A stretch of DNA of 64,000 bases from Apostichopus japonicus (GCF_037975245.1 NC_092564.1:13604484-13668483), one strand, 5' to 3'. Numbered from the stretch's first letter, positions 26,701 to 41,700 are shown. The notes: generated by a model not told the origin, from the sequence alone. Made by a program: numbers and translations.

Positions 26701-29700
26701 CCCTGGACAAGATGAGTCTGTTAGTTAAGTTCTCCAGCAAGAAGCACAGCAAAAGGGTGAGGTCATTTTTTATTGAATAACACCACTTGGTATAATATGT
26801 GAATATTTGCAAGAATATTCCTCATTTATGTATTTGTTTATTTCTTTGTTTCTTGTTAAAGTAGATAAGAGTTTCATGAGAGAGATTAAAATGGTACGCG
26901 AAGGAGGTCTGCTGAAACCTCAGTAGGCCTAACGTTAGCATATCATCTGTAGAGACACTGGAGAAAACAGAATAAGCATCAGGGGTGAAAGTAAAATGCT
27001 CCATGTGTGGGGATACAGCAACCCTTCTTTTCCTAATCTACCCCCTCAACCCCCTTCCCCTGTTCATCTTAAATTGGTTAACCATCATGCACCAATGCAT
27101 TTATAATAAACACCTACCATTTCTTTTTGAAGAGATTAAACTCCTCATTCAGAGTTACTACCTGGGCAGAACCAGAATAGAACCAATAAGTTTCTTTGAA
27201 GGCAGAACTATAACTTGTGTTCATAATTAGCCTGTCGTGTTATCTCTTTCACCTTCCATTCTATTTCACCAAACAATTGTTCCTTTTCTTGATTTCACCA
27301 TATGATCATTTCTAGTCGTATTGCGGTTTTTATTGGCTTTTTTTTTTTTTTTTCTTATATTTGTTGTTCTCCTTTTCCCCATGTAATCCCTTTTTTACCA
27401 GATTATATATTTTCTTCTTCTCATACAGAGAGAAAGAGAGAGAAACCGAGAGAGAGACAGGTCATATTTGGGTCTAGCCAAGAGGAAGTCACGCAACTCA
27501 AGTGGTAGGAGAGGACCACGCCCTAAAATTAAGAATCTACTACCGCCAGATGGTTCATCTCAGGTAAGATTCCGGTCAATGCCACCTTTGTCTGTACAAG
27601 CACTTCCTAAAACATGAGTGAAACTGTATTAAGGAAGTTTGTGTACCTGATGTTTAAGTGATTGTTCCCCTTTGTTTCAACAGGAAGCTCATGATGGTGT
27701 CATTGAAAAGATGCCCGAGAAATTAAAGGATGACGAGGATGACTCTCCGATGCACACTACCATTGTACTCTTTCCAACATCTGATACCTTTACATTTAAT
27801 CAGGTGAGAAGGCTCCTTTAAATCAAACATGTAGGGTTTTTTGTTATATTTTCCTTTAAATTTTAGCTAATAGAGAGACTTTGTGAACCATTTTAAACAA
27901 GACCTTACTTATTCTTCACTGCAATCTGAGAGAAGTCTTTCCAACACAAAGATATGACAGCTTTGAGAATTCTTGTGTGTGAAACTGGGTTTTGTTGAGG
28001 TTTCATTGAACCAGCCAATATAATTTTAAGCAAGTAAGTTTAATGAATTCTGGTATGATGAGATGAATTTTCATTTGTGTATCTCTGTACAATGAAAACT
28101 TTGGCTTTGATGGTAGGACCCTTGAAGACTTTTCTATCACAGTAATTTCTTAACGTGTTCCTTTATTTTTCCATTTCTTTCTTGCATAATATCTATCAAG
28201 CCAACTTCAAGATACAATATATTTTATTACATTCAAGTCAGAAAAACTATAAAAATAAAAATTTGTAAGAAGGTATGATTGTAAAATAGGTAAACATTAT
28301 GTATCACTTTATACCCTCAATATGTCATCAATTTGTCTTTTAGGACATGTGTGTCGCCTGTGGCAGTTTTGGGCAGGGAGCCGAAGGCAGACTTATCACT
28401 TGTTCTCAGTGTGGACAATGTTATCATCCCTATTGTGTTAGCATAAAGGTAAGTTCTTCTTCTCATTATCATGTCATATTTCTCTTTTTGAAAGCCTTAA
28501 TACAGAGATATCTATGAACATTCTTGTCCACAGTATAATGAAGTAGTTGGTAGTGAATGGAGTAACCCTTTTCTGGATAGGAACACAGGTGATGATGATG
28601 TTGGTAGTTATATTTGATTTAGATCGGCATAGGTGTAAGGAATCGTTTCAGTGGAGTTATTATAATAAGAGTCAAAGGTTGCATGTAATTTGTTATTCTC
28701 ATAATTTAGAGGTGTTTCCTATTGTTTCTGACCAGTCTTTCCAAGTGTCTGATGTTTCAAGATATTGCAAATCATTCTTGGAAAACCTTGTCATCCTGTC
28801 TTGATGTCCTCCCTCATACAAATGTGTACAAATTATATCTCCTCTCCATGAAAAGATCTCAGTTACAGGTGTTATATATGCCTACCGAATTATCTGTAAT
28901 ACATTGTATGAATGATTATGTGAGTTAAACAGAGCTTTGTCTTTACCATTTTTTACAGATCACAAAAGTGGTGCTGTCAAAAGGCTGGCGGTGTCTAGAC
29001 TGTACAGTGTGTGAAGGCTGTGGTAAGAATACTGACGAGGCCAGGCTCTTGTTATGTGACGACTGTGATATCAGTTACCATACTTACTGTCTGGATCCAC
29101 CTCTCCATGTAGTGCCAAAAGGAGGATGGAAGTGTAAATGGTGAGTTCATCCTCTGAATTACACAAAGAAAATGTTGGTTTCTATTATTAGACAACTGTA
29201 TACTTTGTTACATCTGTATGAACATAGTAGACATGTATGGTCATGAGACTAATGTAGTGTTAAAATTTGTTTCATTGATAATGTGGTATACCTCATCTCT
29301 TCACTGATGATGAGGTGTGCCTCATATCTTAACTGGTGATGTGGTATTCCTCATATCTTAACTGATGATGTGGTAAACCTCATCTTCAATAATAGTGTGG
29401 TATACCTCATCTCCTCACAGATTATTGGTGTACCTCATATCTTCACTGATGATGTGATGTACCTCATCTCCTCACAGAGATGATGTGGTGTACCTCATAT
29501 CTGCACTGATGATGTGGTGTACCTCATATCTGCACAGATGATGTGGTGTACCTCATATCTTCACTGATGATGTGGTGTACCTCATCTCCTCACAGATGAT
29601 GTGGTGTACCTCATATCTTAACTGATGATGTGGTGTACCTCATCTCCTCACAGATGATGTGGTGTACCTCATATCTTCACTGATGATGTGGTGTACCTCA

Positions 29701-32700
29701 TATCTGCACAGATGATGTGGTGTACTTCATATCTTCACTGATGATGTTGTGTGCCTCATATCTTAACTGATGATGTGGTGTACCTCATATCTCAACCGAT
29801 GATGATGTGTACTCATCATCAATGACAAGCAATCCTTGCAGGAAATGTATTCTTAGTAATATTCTGTCATTAATAATTATCTGTGATACAAGTTGACTGT
29901 GGTAGGTTGTATTTTATTTACAGGTGTATACTCTATGTCAGTTGTCTAAAATGTGGTGCAACAACTCCAGGAATCAACTCAGAATGGACAAGCAATTACA
30001 CAAAATGTGGCCCCTGCGGGAGCCTCCACACATGCCCCATCTGCAGAAGAGATTATCATGGAGACGACCTTATATGCCAGTGCACCCATTGTGAAAGGTT
30101 AGTCACATGACTTCACAGTGCTTCATTTTTAACTTATTGCATGATCATTGCATGTGTGTTACATGTGTTGGTATCTCTTGAAAATTTTGAGCACTAACTG
30201 TAAAATCAAAGAGTGCCTCAGATGATGTTGGTCTGATGGAATAGTTTAGTGTTCTCTGACCTCCTGACAACGTAAAAAATCAGCCATGATAACGCAACTT
30301 CTACTTGTATGTCGTTGTGGTAAAATCATACCATGTGACCACCGTGTGAATTTTTCTGTCAACCTGTCTGTGACATCCTAATCTGTTATGTTTCGGTTTG
30401 GTATGAACATACGGTGGTGCGTTGTAAGAAAATACAACAGTGTTTAACATCCAGGGTAAAAGGTATTCACTTTATGACAGCAGGTGGGTGTTTGTTTGCT
30501 TTTTGATCCATTGTATTTGCTTTACCTTATTTATTTGGAATCTATATGTGTATCAATGGGACATATGAGGGTGGATATCCCATTGTATACCAGATGCATA
30601 TAATGAATGAAGGTGTGATTTTTGGTCCATTGATAACAAAATCAAATACTATTAAACATGACAGAAATGAAAATAGAAATTCCAAATTTAAGCCTTTTGG
30701 TGTTCCAACTTGTATCTGCATTCCATTAGCATAAAGCATAAGAGTAGCATAAACTGTTTCTGATCTCCGCATGTGGGCAACAACTTTGCCAATTTCGTGA
30801 GGATTGACACAGCAAGAGATCATAAGTTCAATTGATCATACTACTGGAGTTCCCATTTTCTGTTCTAAGTGAAACGATTAATTTTGCGTGATAAAGACTT
30901 TATTGTATACATTAATAATTTAACTCTGAAGGGCAAAGTGATAAATGGCACCAATTACAAAACAGAGAAACTTTTCAGTTTACTGTGCAGTCCGTACCAC
31001 AAATGAGAACCCGAGGGGGGGCCCTAGGGGAAAGATTCTATACCTCTACCATTATGTGATTGGACAAACTTTCACAATGTTTTGATGGAGAAGTTAAAGA
31101 AGGGCTCAAGAGATACTGTAATTTGTCACAACATGTTTGTCTTTTCTGTATTTTTATCGAGAACTAGGATTGATTGTGTTGCTGAATCTATCAAGTACAA
31201 TTAATTTTGTGGTAGTTGGCCTTTTTTTCTAATTTTTTTGTGAACTTTTTGTGTCCTCTTCACAGGTGGCTGCACGGCGCATGTGACGGCATGTACACAG
31301 AGGAGGAAGTTGAAAAGGCTTCATCGGAAAAGTCATACATGTGCGGACAATGTAGACCGTTCTTCAGGGAACCAACACCTCCACCCCCACCCCCTCCCCC
31401 AGAACCAGAGAAACCTCCATCTCCTGTCATCGTCAAGATTCCAGTCAAGGAACCAGGTGGGTACTAAGTCTCAGTATCAATGTCAATTCTTTAAAGCAAA
31501 GGCTCAGAGGCAAAATCGTTTTGTAGCTTATTAAAATGTAATAAATTCAATACCTGAATTGCTTTTTGACTCACAATACACTTTTTTTCAGCATTTTCCT
31601 TGAATTAGTATTCAAGTTTGAGAGAACATAGTGTACCAGATATTGTCATATGACCCAAAGTGCGGTGCCATCAGACCGACTCTTTTTGCCCTCTTAATGT
31701 CTGTTTTATTTGGCCGGCCCTGTTGTGTAACATAGTTTCATTTTCCAATACATTCACTCCAGTGTTTATATTGCAATTTTCTGCATGTACCACATGTAGC
31801 TTTTCTCCTTGTTCAAAATGGTGCTTTTAATAGACAACGTTGGCCGTTGATGTCAGTAACAGCTTCAACCCTGATGCTTATATATATATACAAATTAGGC
31901 TAGGCTAGTTGTTACTGCTACGAAAGTGTGGTAGTGTGGTTAATATTTTATGAATTTTGTTTCTAACAAAATACTAATGAAATACTATGTTTCAGTGTGT
32001 GAAAAAACTGCTATACATCTTTGCGTTTGTGTTTAACAATTTGGCCGTTTTGGTGTGGAATACCAGATAGATTATTCCCAGACATTCTTTGCAAAGATTT
32101 GAAGAAACGTTGCAACATAATGCAACAGGTAACAACAATATAGTTTGAAGCTTATCCAATGGATGTGATATGGTATGCTGCAAATGCATTCACCTGCTTT
32201 AATCTATCCTTGATCTTGTTCTTCCTTCAGTCCCATCTCAGCACCACTCTGCGCCATTCCCACCGTCAGAGCCAGTCAAGCCTAAGATACACGAGCTTGA
32301 GGGTGTCGGTCTGACAGAGTCAGGTTTCAAGCAAATCACAAGTTTAGCACTACCTCCCATGCCCAAGAAGAAGAAAATGCCGAAGAGTATGAAATCAGGG
32401 AGCCTGGAGATCCTGAAAACTTTAGCTGATCCCAACTCAGATTTATCAAACTCCACCAAAGATATACCAATGGATTTAGGTAAGTAGAAGTCTACCTAGG
32501 TTTGAAAATAATATCCCCTATCCCTTTCTTTCATTTTCCAGTTCCACCCCACCCCCCACCCAACCAACAGATGTCACAAATCTTTCACAATTCTTTCGCC
32601 AGTCATAGAGGTCTTGACATAATACAATTTTAAGAGGTTACAGGTAAAGTAACCCCAAATTAAAAGACTTTGGCTTCCTTCTTTTACCAGGATCAAATTT

Positions 32701-35700
32701 ACCAATGGCTCCAGACAAGTTACCAGACCTTAGCTTTATTCCGGAAGTAACAAAGGAAAAGAAGAAGAGGCGGTGCGGTCCAAAGCCCGGTAAGAATGAG
32801 ATGGGTCAAGTCGTGAAACGGGTCAAAACTTTTGCACGATCTGTTATGTGCATGTTCTCTACCCTGTTAGAAATTGATAACATCTCTGTGGAGTATCCAT
32901 CAGAAGGTTTCAGCTTGTCAATAATTGTTACAATTTGTCTTGTCAGGTATCGGTGGTTTTATTGCTCGTCAGAGGAAGCCCTCTAGCAAACCGAGGAGTA
33001 CTTCAACGGACAGTGAGGACTTGCGAATGACAGAAGCTGCAATGTCAGGAGAGGCTGCAGGTGAGTGCTGATGATGACGACGATGATGGACAAAAAGATA
33101 CCAAACATTCCATTCCACACCCCTACCCTCCATCCTGCCCCCTCGCCCCCCCCCCTCAATCCACCTGAATGACATCACACAGTGAAAGTTTGGAGAATGT
33201 CAGAAGGCATGTGTAATCTACTATGAAGAGTTTTGGGCCTCATTAATGCTTATTTTGAAAGCTAACATGTACATGTTTATTTTGTTCGATCTACGGATTA
33301 AACTTTACCATATTTCTCAACAACGAGAATGGAAAAACTTTACCACATTTATCTACTAAAGAGTACGGATTAAACTTTACCATATTTATCTACAAAGAGA
33401 AGGAAATGTTCAAGTCAAGTGTAAGAGGAATTTTTTTAATTAATTTACGAAGACTAACAAAAACAGTTGATGAAACATATTGTCCAATCTTTTGATTTTT
33501 TGAATTGGTTTATCTTACTTAGATGGTGCAGAGGCCTCAAAACACTCAGGGAAACATGACAAGCAGAAGAGGAAAAGAAGAACTAAAAATGTCAGCGAGC
33601 TAGAACAAAAATTCCCATCATATATTCAGGTACGTATTATATATTTAAGTAGTGGTTGCATTGGAAGGTACTGTGAGTAGGATATTACTGTGCAAACAAA
33701 CCTTTTCCATCATATGGGGAAGGGGTGAGGGGGAGGGAGGGGTAAGATGGGTGGAGGGATTAATAGATCTGACAGCTCTACAGGCAAATTTGTCCGTCTG
33801 TTACGTTTGAAATATCCTTTCAGAAAAAAGTCCCATGTACAATTGTTTCAGATGATTAATTTTCAGATGAAAACATTCCTTCGATATTATAGGATTCTGC
33901 AGACTGCATTAATAGGGTTAAGTACCTCCTTGTGGGCCGCAGCATGCCTAAAATATATGGCAGCAATCTGCTCACGTGTGATATAAACCAGCCCGATGAT
34001 TCTAAATTAGACACATGTACATTATGTAGAAAGCATCAAAGGAGTCAATGTAGCATGTTGATCAGTTGAAGATCACCAGAGAGGTGATAACATCAGTGTT
34101 GAATGAGCTTACAAAGATTTATTGTTCTGTTCCCCTCGGTGTTAATTGCCTTATTTTATTCGAAAATATTGCGCATAAAAGCTTGCATTGTGTTTACGAA
34201 CTTGGAGTTTTCTGGAGAGTTATAAACGGGGAGTTTGCATGTCATTTTTGCTCAACAGGAGGCTTTCTTTGGTAAATCTTTACTGGATCAAAGTAAAGAG
34301 AAGACAGATGGTACAAGTCTTTCTGGGGAGGATATTAATCCTTCTCTCCAAACATCAATAAACATATCAGATAAGATGAAGAACAGTGACAGTAAAACAG
34401 GAGGCCTTGGCGATCCTAAACAACAGGTAAAAATATATGATCATGGCAAGAAATTAACATCTGTTGATGCATTCATCATCCTAAATGCTATTCCTTATTT
34501 ATTGCTCCAAATATGTGCCCCAGTTTTCCACATTTACTGTGCAGATAACCTCCAAATATACAGTACATCATATCATCTACTTATTTGATTTACAAGTTGA
34601 AAGAAAATATCTTTTGAATGTGACACTAACCGTCCCATATTGTTTTTGTTGAAAGAACAAGCATGGGAACTTTGGGTTTACTCTGTTAAGAATGTTGTTT
34701 ACTTGCCAGTGTATACCAAGTTAGTTTCTTCAAATTCTTTAAAAGAGAAAGTAGATATTGTCACCTGTCTTTACCTTACTCATGTTTAACGTCATGTAAA
34801 GCAAAGCGAGTCCTTTGGATTTGTCATTTCGTCCCATCCATCATATCTCTCATTGACATAAGGATCTCTGACAATCAGTCAAATGACATCATATCCTCTC
34901 ATGTTTCTTTACTTCTAGACACCAGGGCAAGATAGTGATTTAGGTGGAGGTGATGACCCACTCAACTTTATACCCCATGCTGAAATAATCAACATGTTAA
35001 TAGGAGACAACCTGGAAAAGACAGACCCAACAAGTAAGCATTTGTGACTTAACTTTTTTAATATAATCCAAATAAAGGATTTCAACGATGTCTTGATTGT
35101 ACCAATGTATAATATTATCTGTTAATGCAGGTGTTCTTTGTAGAATTGATATATTAATTGAACAAAACATGAGAAATATAAGAAAGAGTTCAAAACTGTT
35201 TAAAGAATATTTTAATGGCCGTAAAAAATTTAACATCTTAAGAATTTTGAGAGAATTTACCTTTCTCAAAGCAGAAAAAGCGAGCTTGGAGAAAGAAATC
35301 TGAAATCAGGGCATTTTGCTACTGACCCATAGAAATTTAAAATAGTTTTGACTGAGGTTGTTTCATCAGCTAAATTTCTGTCTGATATCGCTACATATTG
35401 AATGTTGATATTTGCAATGTACGATCTGTTCTCCTTGAAAGTTACCTTTTTTTGTATTTGAATTTTATTTTGTAACAACACAGGTCTAACGATGCCTTCT
35501 GTCGAGGGTGACGAACAGACCAGTCAGCCCCAGCCTCAAGGGAACACTGACGCAAGTGCTCAGAGCAACAACCCAGACCAGATCGAAGAATTGGAATCCA
35601 TCTTGAACTCCAACCTAGTGCAGATGGTTCCCGAAGATGGTAAGCATTTCAACATTGCTATATTTCTTTTTTATTCTTATTGACCCTATGAGTGATCATC

Positions 35701-38700
35701 GGAAATTCTAACATCTGGGTGAAATTTAAAATCTCTGTCAGCTTTGAAGCAACTGAACATGGGATTTAAACTATTTTGTTAGGTAGACACACAAAAAAGT
35801 ACCAGGTAGAGGGGAGAGGGTGGCTGTGGATGAGTGGACTATAGATTGTATGTACTGTATGTATATATTTTAGATCCTATTGCTAGCAGGAACTCGCGAA
35901 GAAGCCTCATTGGTTTATCAAAGCCGCAAGCTGACCAAAGTCAGTCTCTTAGATTCATGTTTAGCGTCCATGACTGTGGATTGTCAATTGTCAACAACTC
36001 TGTAACTACAACATACATTAATCTTGGAGTGACTTGAAGTGGGGACCTTACGATTGGAAGGCACTAGTGTTAACCACTGAGTTACACTCCACATATTAAT
36101 TATAGGTTAATGACAATTATGAAACCCATAGAAGACAAAATGAATGACAATTTTTTTTTTTCATCAATTGTTTTCATTAAAGGTATGTTATACACTGTAA
36201 GTTCTTTCAAATTAAGTGTAACATTACAACTTTGAAGAATGACATATTTGCAAGTGTACATTTAATAGTAACCAGTCTTAGCCTTAGAAAAATTATGCTT
36301 ATTCGCATATAGTATCTTGACACCCAGGACAATATGAGCAGAAACAAATTCAGTGTTGAAAAAAAGAGTTGCCAGAAAAGCAGAATAAATATGTTTTAGA
36401 CGCCTATGCAGTAGTTTTGAAGACAATGATTGATTCATTGTTCTATTGTACTCATTTGTCTCATGGTTTTTTTCTTCTTGTTTCGATGAAAAGCTTGTTT
36501 ATACGGTGGTACTGCGACAAAAATGTCTTGCTTTGTGAAGACAGCCTTTTCATTTGTACTACTTCAAATGTGAATTTATTTTCCCCCTTCCTTTAATGTC
36601 TGCAGACTTGGTTCACATGGACGGCAAAGAGGTTGAAGATCTTTTATCGGGGGTACTGAGTCCCAATGAACAAAATCAACAGCACTCAAGTGGAGCAAGC
36701 AATAACTTACCACCCAGCTCTGGTAAGGGGAGTTGATTAATGCATTTCCAATGTGTCTTGTGTGAGAAGGTGCTTGTAGAAAGTGTGTTGGCTGTAAGTT
36801 TCATTTTGAGGGCAGTATTTTTAAAGTAGCCAGCCCATTTACTTCACCTCAGATTCCTAAAATCATTTACTTTTTTATCATTCTGCATGAAATTACTGCA
36901 ACAGGGGGTTTCCTTCTGAATATTTTCACTTTCATTTTTGATCTAATAGCAGCTGCTGCTGCTCCACCTCCTCACCATCCAGTGTTGCCAGGACGACCTC
37001 ATCCTCCCAAACTCCCGTCTCTTCCAAATATCATTCCAAGCACTAAATCTACCAGCCAAGGATCTGATGTTACAAGGTAGGAAAGATCACAAAATTCTTA
37101 ATAAAACGTTTCCGTCTTTCTCTTGTTTGTTTGTTTCTTTTGTTATTGTTGTTTTTTTTTTAAATTAATTTTGGCAGTCAGCCAATGTGATATTTATTTT
37201 GCAAAGTATGAGTCTTCAAATCTATTTCTTGGAAAGGTTTAACTTTTGTGACTGCAAATTTCCATCAGTGAACGACAAACTGAACAGATTTTGTAGGATG
37301 TAATTTGCTTGTTACTCATATCCTAATATACCTATATGGTTTTTTTGTAAAATTTCGGGAATAGTCCACAGCAACTAAAAGCATCAGTTTCCAGGGTCTG
37401 GAAAGTTGTGAAAGGTTCAAGAAAAGTGGCCAAATTTCCTTTTCATGGTGGTTTCAATCTGTCTTTACAGCCCTGCATTCAGTCCAGATTATTCAGAACC
37501 GCCCAGCCCATGGCCCGGTCTAGCTGAGGGTGGGTCATCTCAGGACAGCTCTACATCTCAATCAACAAAAAGTGATATCAGCTCCCAGAAGTGGGAGAAA
37601 GATGAGCAGCTGGGCCAACTAGCGACCATATCAGCAGTGTATTACTGTAACATTAACCATCCTCGCCTAACAGAGGAATTTCCAGGTATGTTTTAACGCT
37701 TTCTGATACCAGATTTTCCTAGGATCGTAAAAATATTTATACGTATATTTCTCAGAGTTTAAGTGTTGTTTAGGTACGAGTGAAGACAAAAGCGCAGGAT
37801 TAAATAGACCAATACCCCAAGGTCAGAAGCTAGACAGGTTAATTAAACATAATTTTGTACATAATTATATGTTCTCTTTCTCATCAGTGGATACGGTTAG
37901 ATTACCTAAACATAGAGTTAGCTATACTTTGCAGGTGCAATTGTGTCTCTGAAACTTGGGTAAAGTAAACTTGGGACTCTGCTGGTCTACGAGTTATAGA
38001 ACTTTCATTTTTCAGCTCTCTGCTTGACTGTGGCATTCTGTACTTAAATGAACTTTCTATCGACCTTTGGTAACCACCGCGACAGTCTCTAATTGGCTGG
38101 AGTGTGTGTCATGAAAATTTCTTGTTTCCAATACTTGATTTATTTTTTGTTTTTTTTGTTGCTAGATTGGTCCTCGAGGTTGAAGCAGATTCGAAAGATG
38201 TGGCGGAATGTGACCCCGGCTGATCGACAGTTTTATCTGGTGGGTGGTACAACATTGCATGACTAATTAGTTATGTACTGTAGTCAATATGTGTCTTTGA
38301 TTTGTTCAGTGGGCTCCAGTGTTGTATCAACAAGTGATACTATCTCTGGAGTTCTCAACACAGCTTGGAAACCTAATATTAAGTTAAATGGTTAACCTTT
38401 TCTTCCACTGGTATTAGGTTGATCTGATGTGTTTATTGCCAAAGGAATTTGATTGCAGTAAAAAGTAAATTACTGCCTGACAGGATATAAGTGGACATAT
38501 CAATTTGTCCAGATGGATTTTTTCTTAAAATAGAGGGAAAAGTGTTGAGTCTAGAGGTATGGATGGGGGTAAGTTGAAGTCATTTTCTGCAAAAGTATAC
38601 TTCTTTCTCATCAACTTTTTTTTAATTGAAATTCAGTCATCAGCCACATTTTCTTTTTATAAATCCTGCAGCAAAAAGCAAGAGAAAACAGAGCTGCACT

Positions 38701-41700
38701 AAGGATTAAGGAAGCTCAAAAGGTAAGCAAAAAAACTTCAAAATAACCATCAAGATAAAAGCATTTACAGGGCAAATAGTATCTTTGACTTTCTTCGTAA
38801 ACAATTTCTTTTAGATATCGTAAACTTCAAAGAATTTGTAATCATGTTCTGAAAATGTTAATCATGTTTGTGTTTTTTTAATATTAATTTTTGTCTATAT
38901 AAATTGAACTGTTTGTTGTCATTCTGCAATTTAACAGATCTCTGAAGACATTCAGAGGAAACGACTGGCAGAACAGGATGGAGGCATGTCTAGTGGTCAG
39001 AGGGGTAATCCTCAACATTCCGTAGTAGCTAATCCAACAGCAATGGAAGGCCAACCACATACTCCCCATACACCAGGTATAACTAAAAACTTCAACAAAA
39101 TTATCATTAATCACTGTAGAAATGTAGACCCATTATTTTCTCAAAAGGTCTTTAAGCAGGGTATGGGTTTATATCGTTATTTTATGTTAATTGCAATATG
39201 TAGTGGTGATAATGAAAAATCAGTTTGTTCCACAAATATCTTTTCTTGTGGAACCAATTGATTGGGGTAGTCTTTGCTTAATTGTCATTATTTTGACAAG
39301 AGTATCACCACCGTGCCAGTGTCATGTTTTGTCATGACTTTTAATTCAAATACTAAAACTTAAATGAGCCTTTAAAAAGCTTTCTTTTCAACTAACATGT
39401 GTTTTTCTTCTTTTTACTTAAATTGCAGGTATGCAAAATCCCTTGAGTATGCCAGGAGACATGGTCAACCCAGGCCAAAGGATCCCTCAGGCACCAGACC
39501 GCATTCCTCCCTCACCGATGGTGCAGACTCCTACAGGAGCCCTTCCCGGTTCAGGCTTCCCAATGACACCTGGTGCACCATCCCCAGCACAACAATCCAT
39601 CCACAGTGGTAGTTCCACCCCGGTTCATCTACCCGAAAGATCGCCGCACCATGTCGTTGACACAGTGCTCCCTGGGCCTCATAGTGGTATACCTCATGGA
39701 ATGAATGGAATTCCACTAGGACCAACCACCCCAACTATGCCTGCAGTTGTGGAAAATCCAATGCAATCACCGACCATGGCACCAAATCCAATGGTTCCCC
39801 AGATGGGTAATATTCAACCTCCTCATATGGCTGGAGGGAATTCTGGTACTGTCACACCATCTCCAGTTCAGTCACCGTTCGGTCAGGCCCCTCCTCCCCC
39901 TCCGGCATTCAGTAGCGGTCAAGAGAATATTCAAGGTATGGATTCATTTCAAGGCACTGATTCAAACAGGAACCTTCACCTTCAACAACTTAGAGAATGG
40001 CTAGCATTACGCAATGGACGCAGGAGGGAGCAACAGGGTTGGAGTAATGAACAGCCTCGACCTCCTCCACCACCTTACCCCGGCAATAATCCTGGACAAC
40101 AGCAGATGGGTCAGTTTCCTCCCGGAATGCATCCTTCAGTTGTGGGAAACTTTGTTGACCCTACTATGGCCGGTCAGAATTCATTTCCTGTCCAGCGTCC
40201 TCAGTACGTTGTGAGTGGTATGAATCATCCTAGGATGATGAGTGATATTTCCGGTCAGATGCAAGTAGGTGGACAAGGAATACCGCCCAATCACATGCCA
40301 AAACCTATGTTTAATGCTGTAGATGCTAGGACAGGAGCCACAATAGTGAGACCCCCTGGTGGTGCTCAAGGCCAATTCATTGAACTTCGCCATAACATGG
40401 CTAACCCTGTCGTCCATCAGAGACCTCGACATCTCGGGCTGTCAATGTTAAATAAGAAGGTTAACCACAGACCGGGAGTTCAAGGAAATCCAACCTCTGG
40501 GGATCTTTATGACCAGTTCCTCCAGCATGAGACTGGGTCAATTCCAGGCAATCAACCAGGTATGTACAGACAGGTCAGCGTACCTAGTCACGTTGCAAAC
40601 GCTGCAAACATGGTGACACAGAGACGGCTCTCACTACCCGACAATCAAGTCTCACAGATGTTAGGCATAGGAAGGCCACCTGTAGACAATGCAGCAGCTT
40701 CGGGAGGGGTCCTTCCACCACCACCTCCACCACCTGTGAATCAGCCTTCCAGCCGTCCACCAGGTCCACCAAGCTCTTCGGCAGCAAACCACCCAGTAGG
40801 ACCCAACCCGGATCATGAAGCTCAATTGGACGATCTCCTGAAGGAAGGAGACTTCAACTTACTAGACTACGCTGTCTCAGATGTTGACACGAACAAAAAT
40901 TCCGAAGAGAATCAGTCGCTCTTCAAGGCATTTGGACTTGGCGACGATCACGAGGATGCACAGGAGGCATCATCGTCTTCTGCATCTGATCAAAAGAGGA
41001 AGGAGGAAGCAGCCCATCGGCAACTTCTCAAGGACTTGGAGATGGAAGCTGCTAAATCTCAAATGACTGTAACATCACAGCAAGGAGGGCATAACAAAGC
41101 TTCAAAGCAAGGGCAGGCGACGAGTGCAGGAACTTCAAAAGGAGCTTCTAGGGAAGATGCTAAAGAAGCATCTAAGTCGAAAGAGGATAAAACCTCAGAA
41201 CCGTCAACTCGGGATGGGCAAAGAAAACCAATAGAGGATGAAGGAAAGGATAACAATGACCAAAATACAGATAAGAGTTCCACTAAGAAGAAAAGAGATT
41301 TGTCTGGAAAGGAGACAAATGATAAACCTGTTCCGCAAGGCTCTGTGACAACAGAGGCAGTCTCAAAGACAGACGGAGGGACCGGAGAGGGTAAATTAAA
41401 TATCAAAAAGGACGACGTCAAAGGGACTTCAGAAAGGCCTCTCACGAAAGAGGCCAAACAGGAAACGGCAGCACCCAAAGAGATGAAGATTAAACTTGAA
41501 CCAGAAGAGCAAAGTTCTTCGTCCAGTTGTAAGCACCAGGGTGCTAGTCCAGAGGTTCTTGCGAGTGAACCAGCAGCATCAGGTGCTGCACGTGAGGAAA
41601 ATGCAGCAAGTCCTGGTGGGAGTAAGACAGCTGAAGAAGATGGCAACATCCCTCCAAAGACTGCAAAGTCTGCATCCTCAGAAGGTAGTGAAGTCACAGA

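Noticed and set aside
41059-41697. 212-codon minus-strand open frame
   Set aside because: Antisense of exon 33, where GAA/AAG/TCA-rich codons avoid stops on the reverse strand. No splice or start context.
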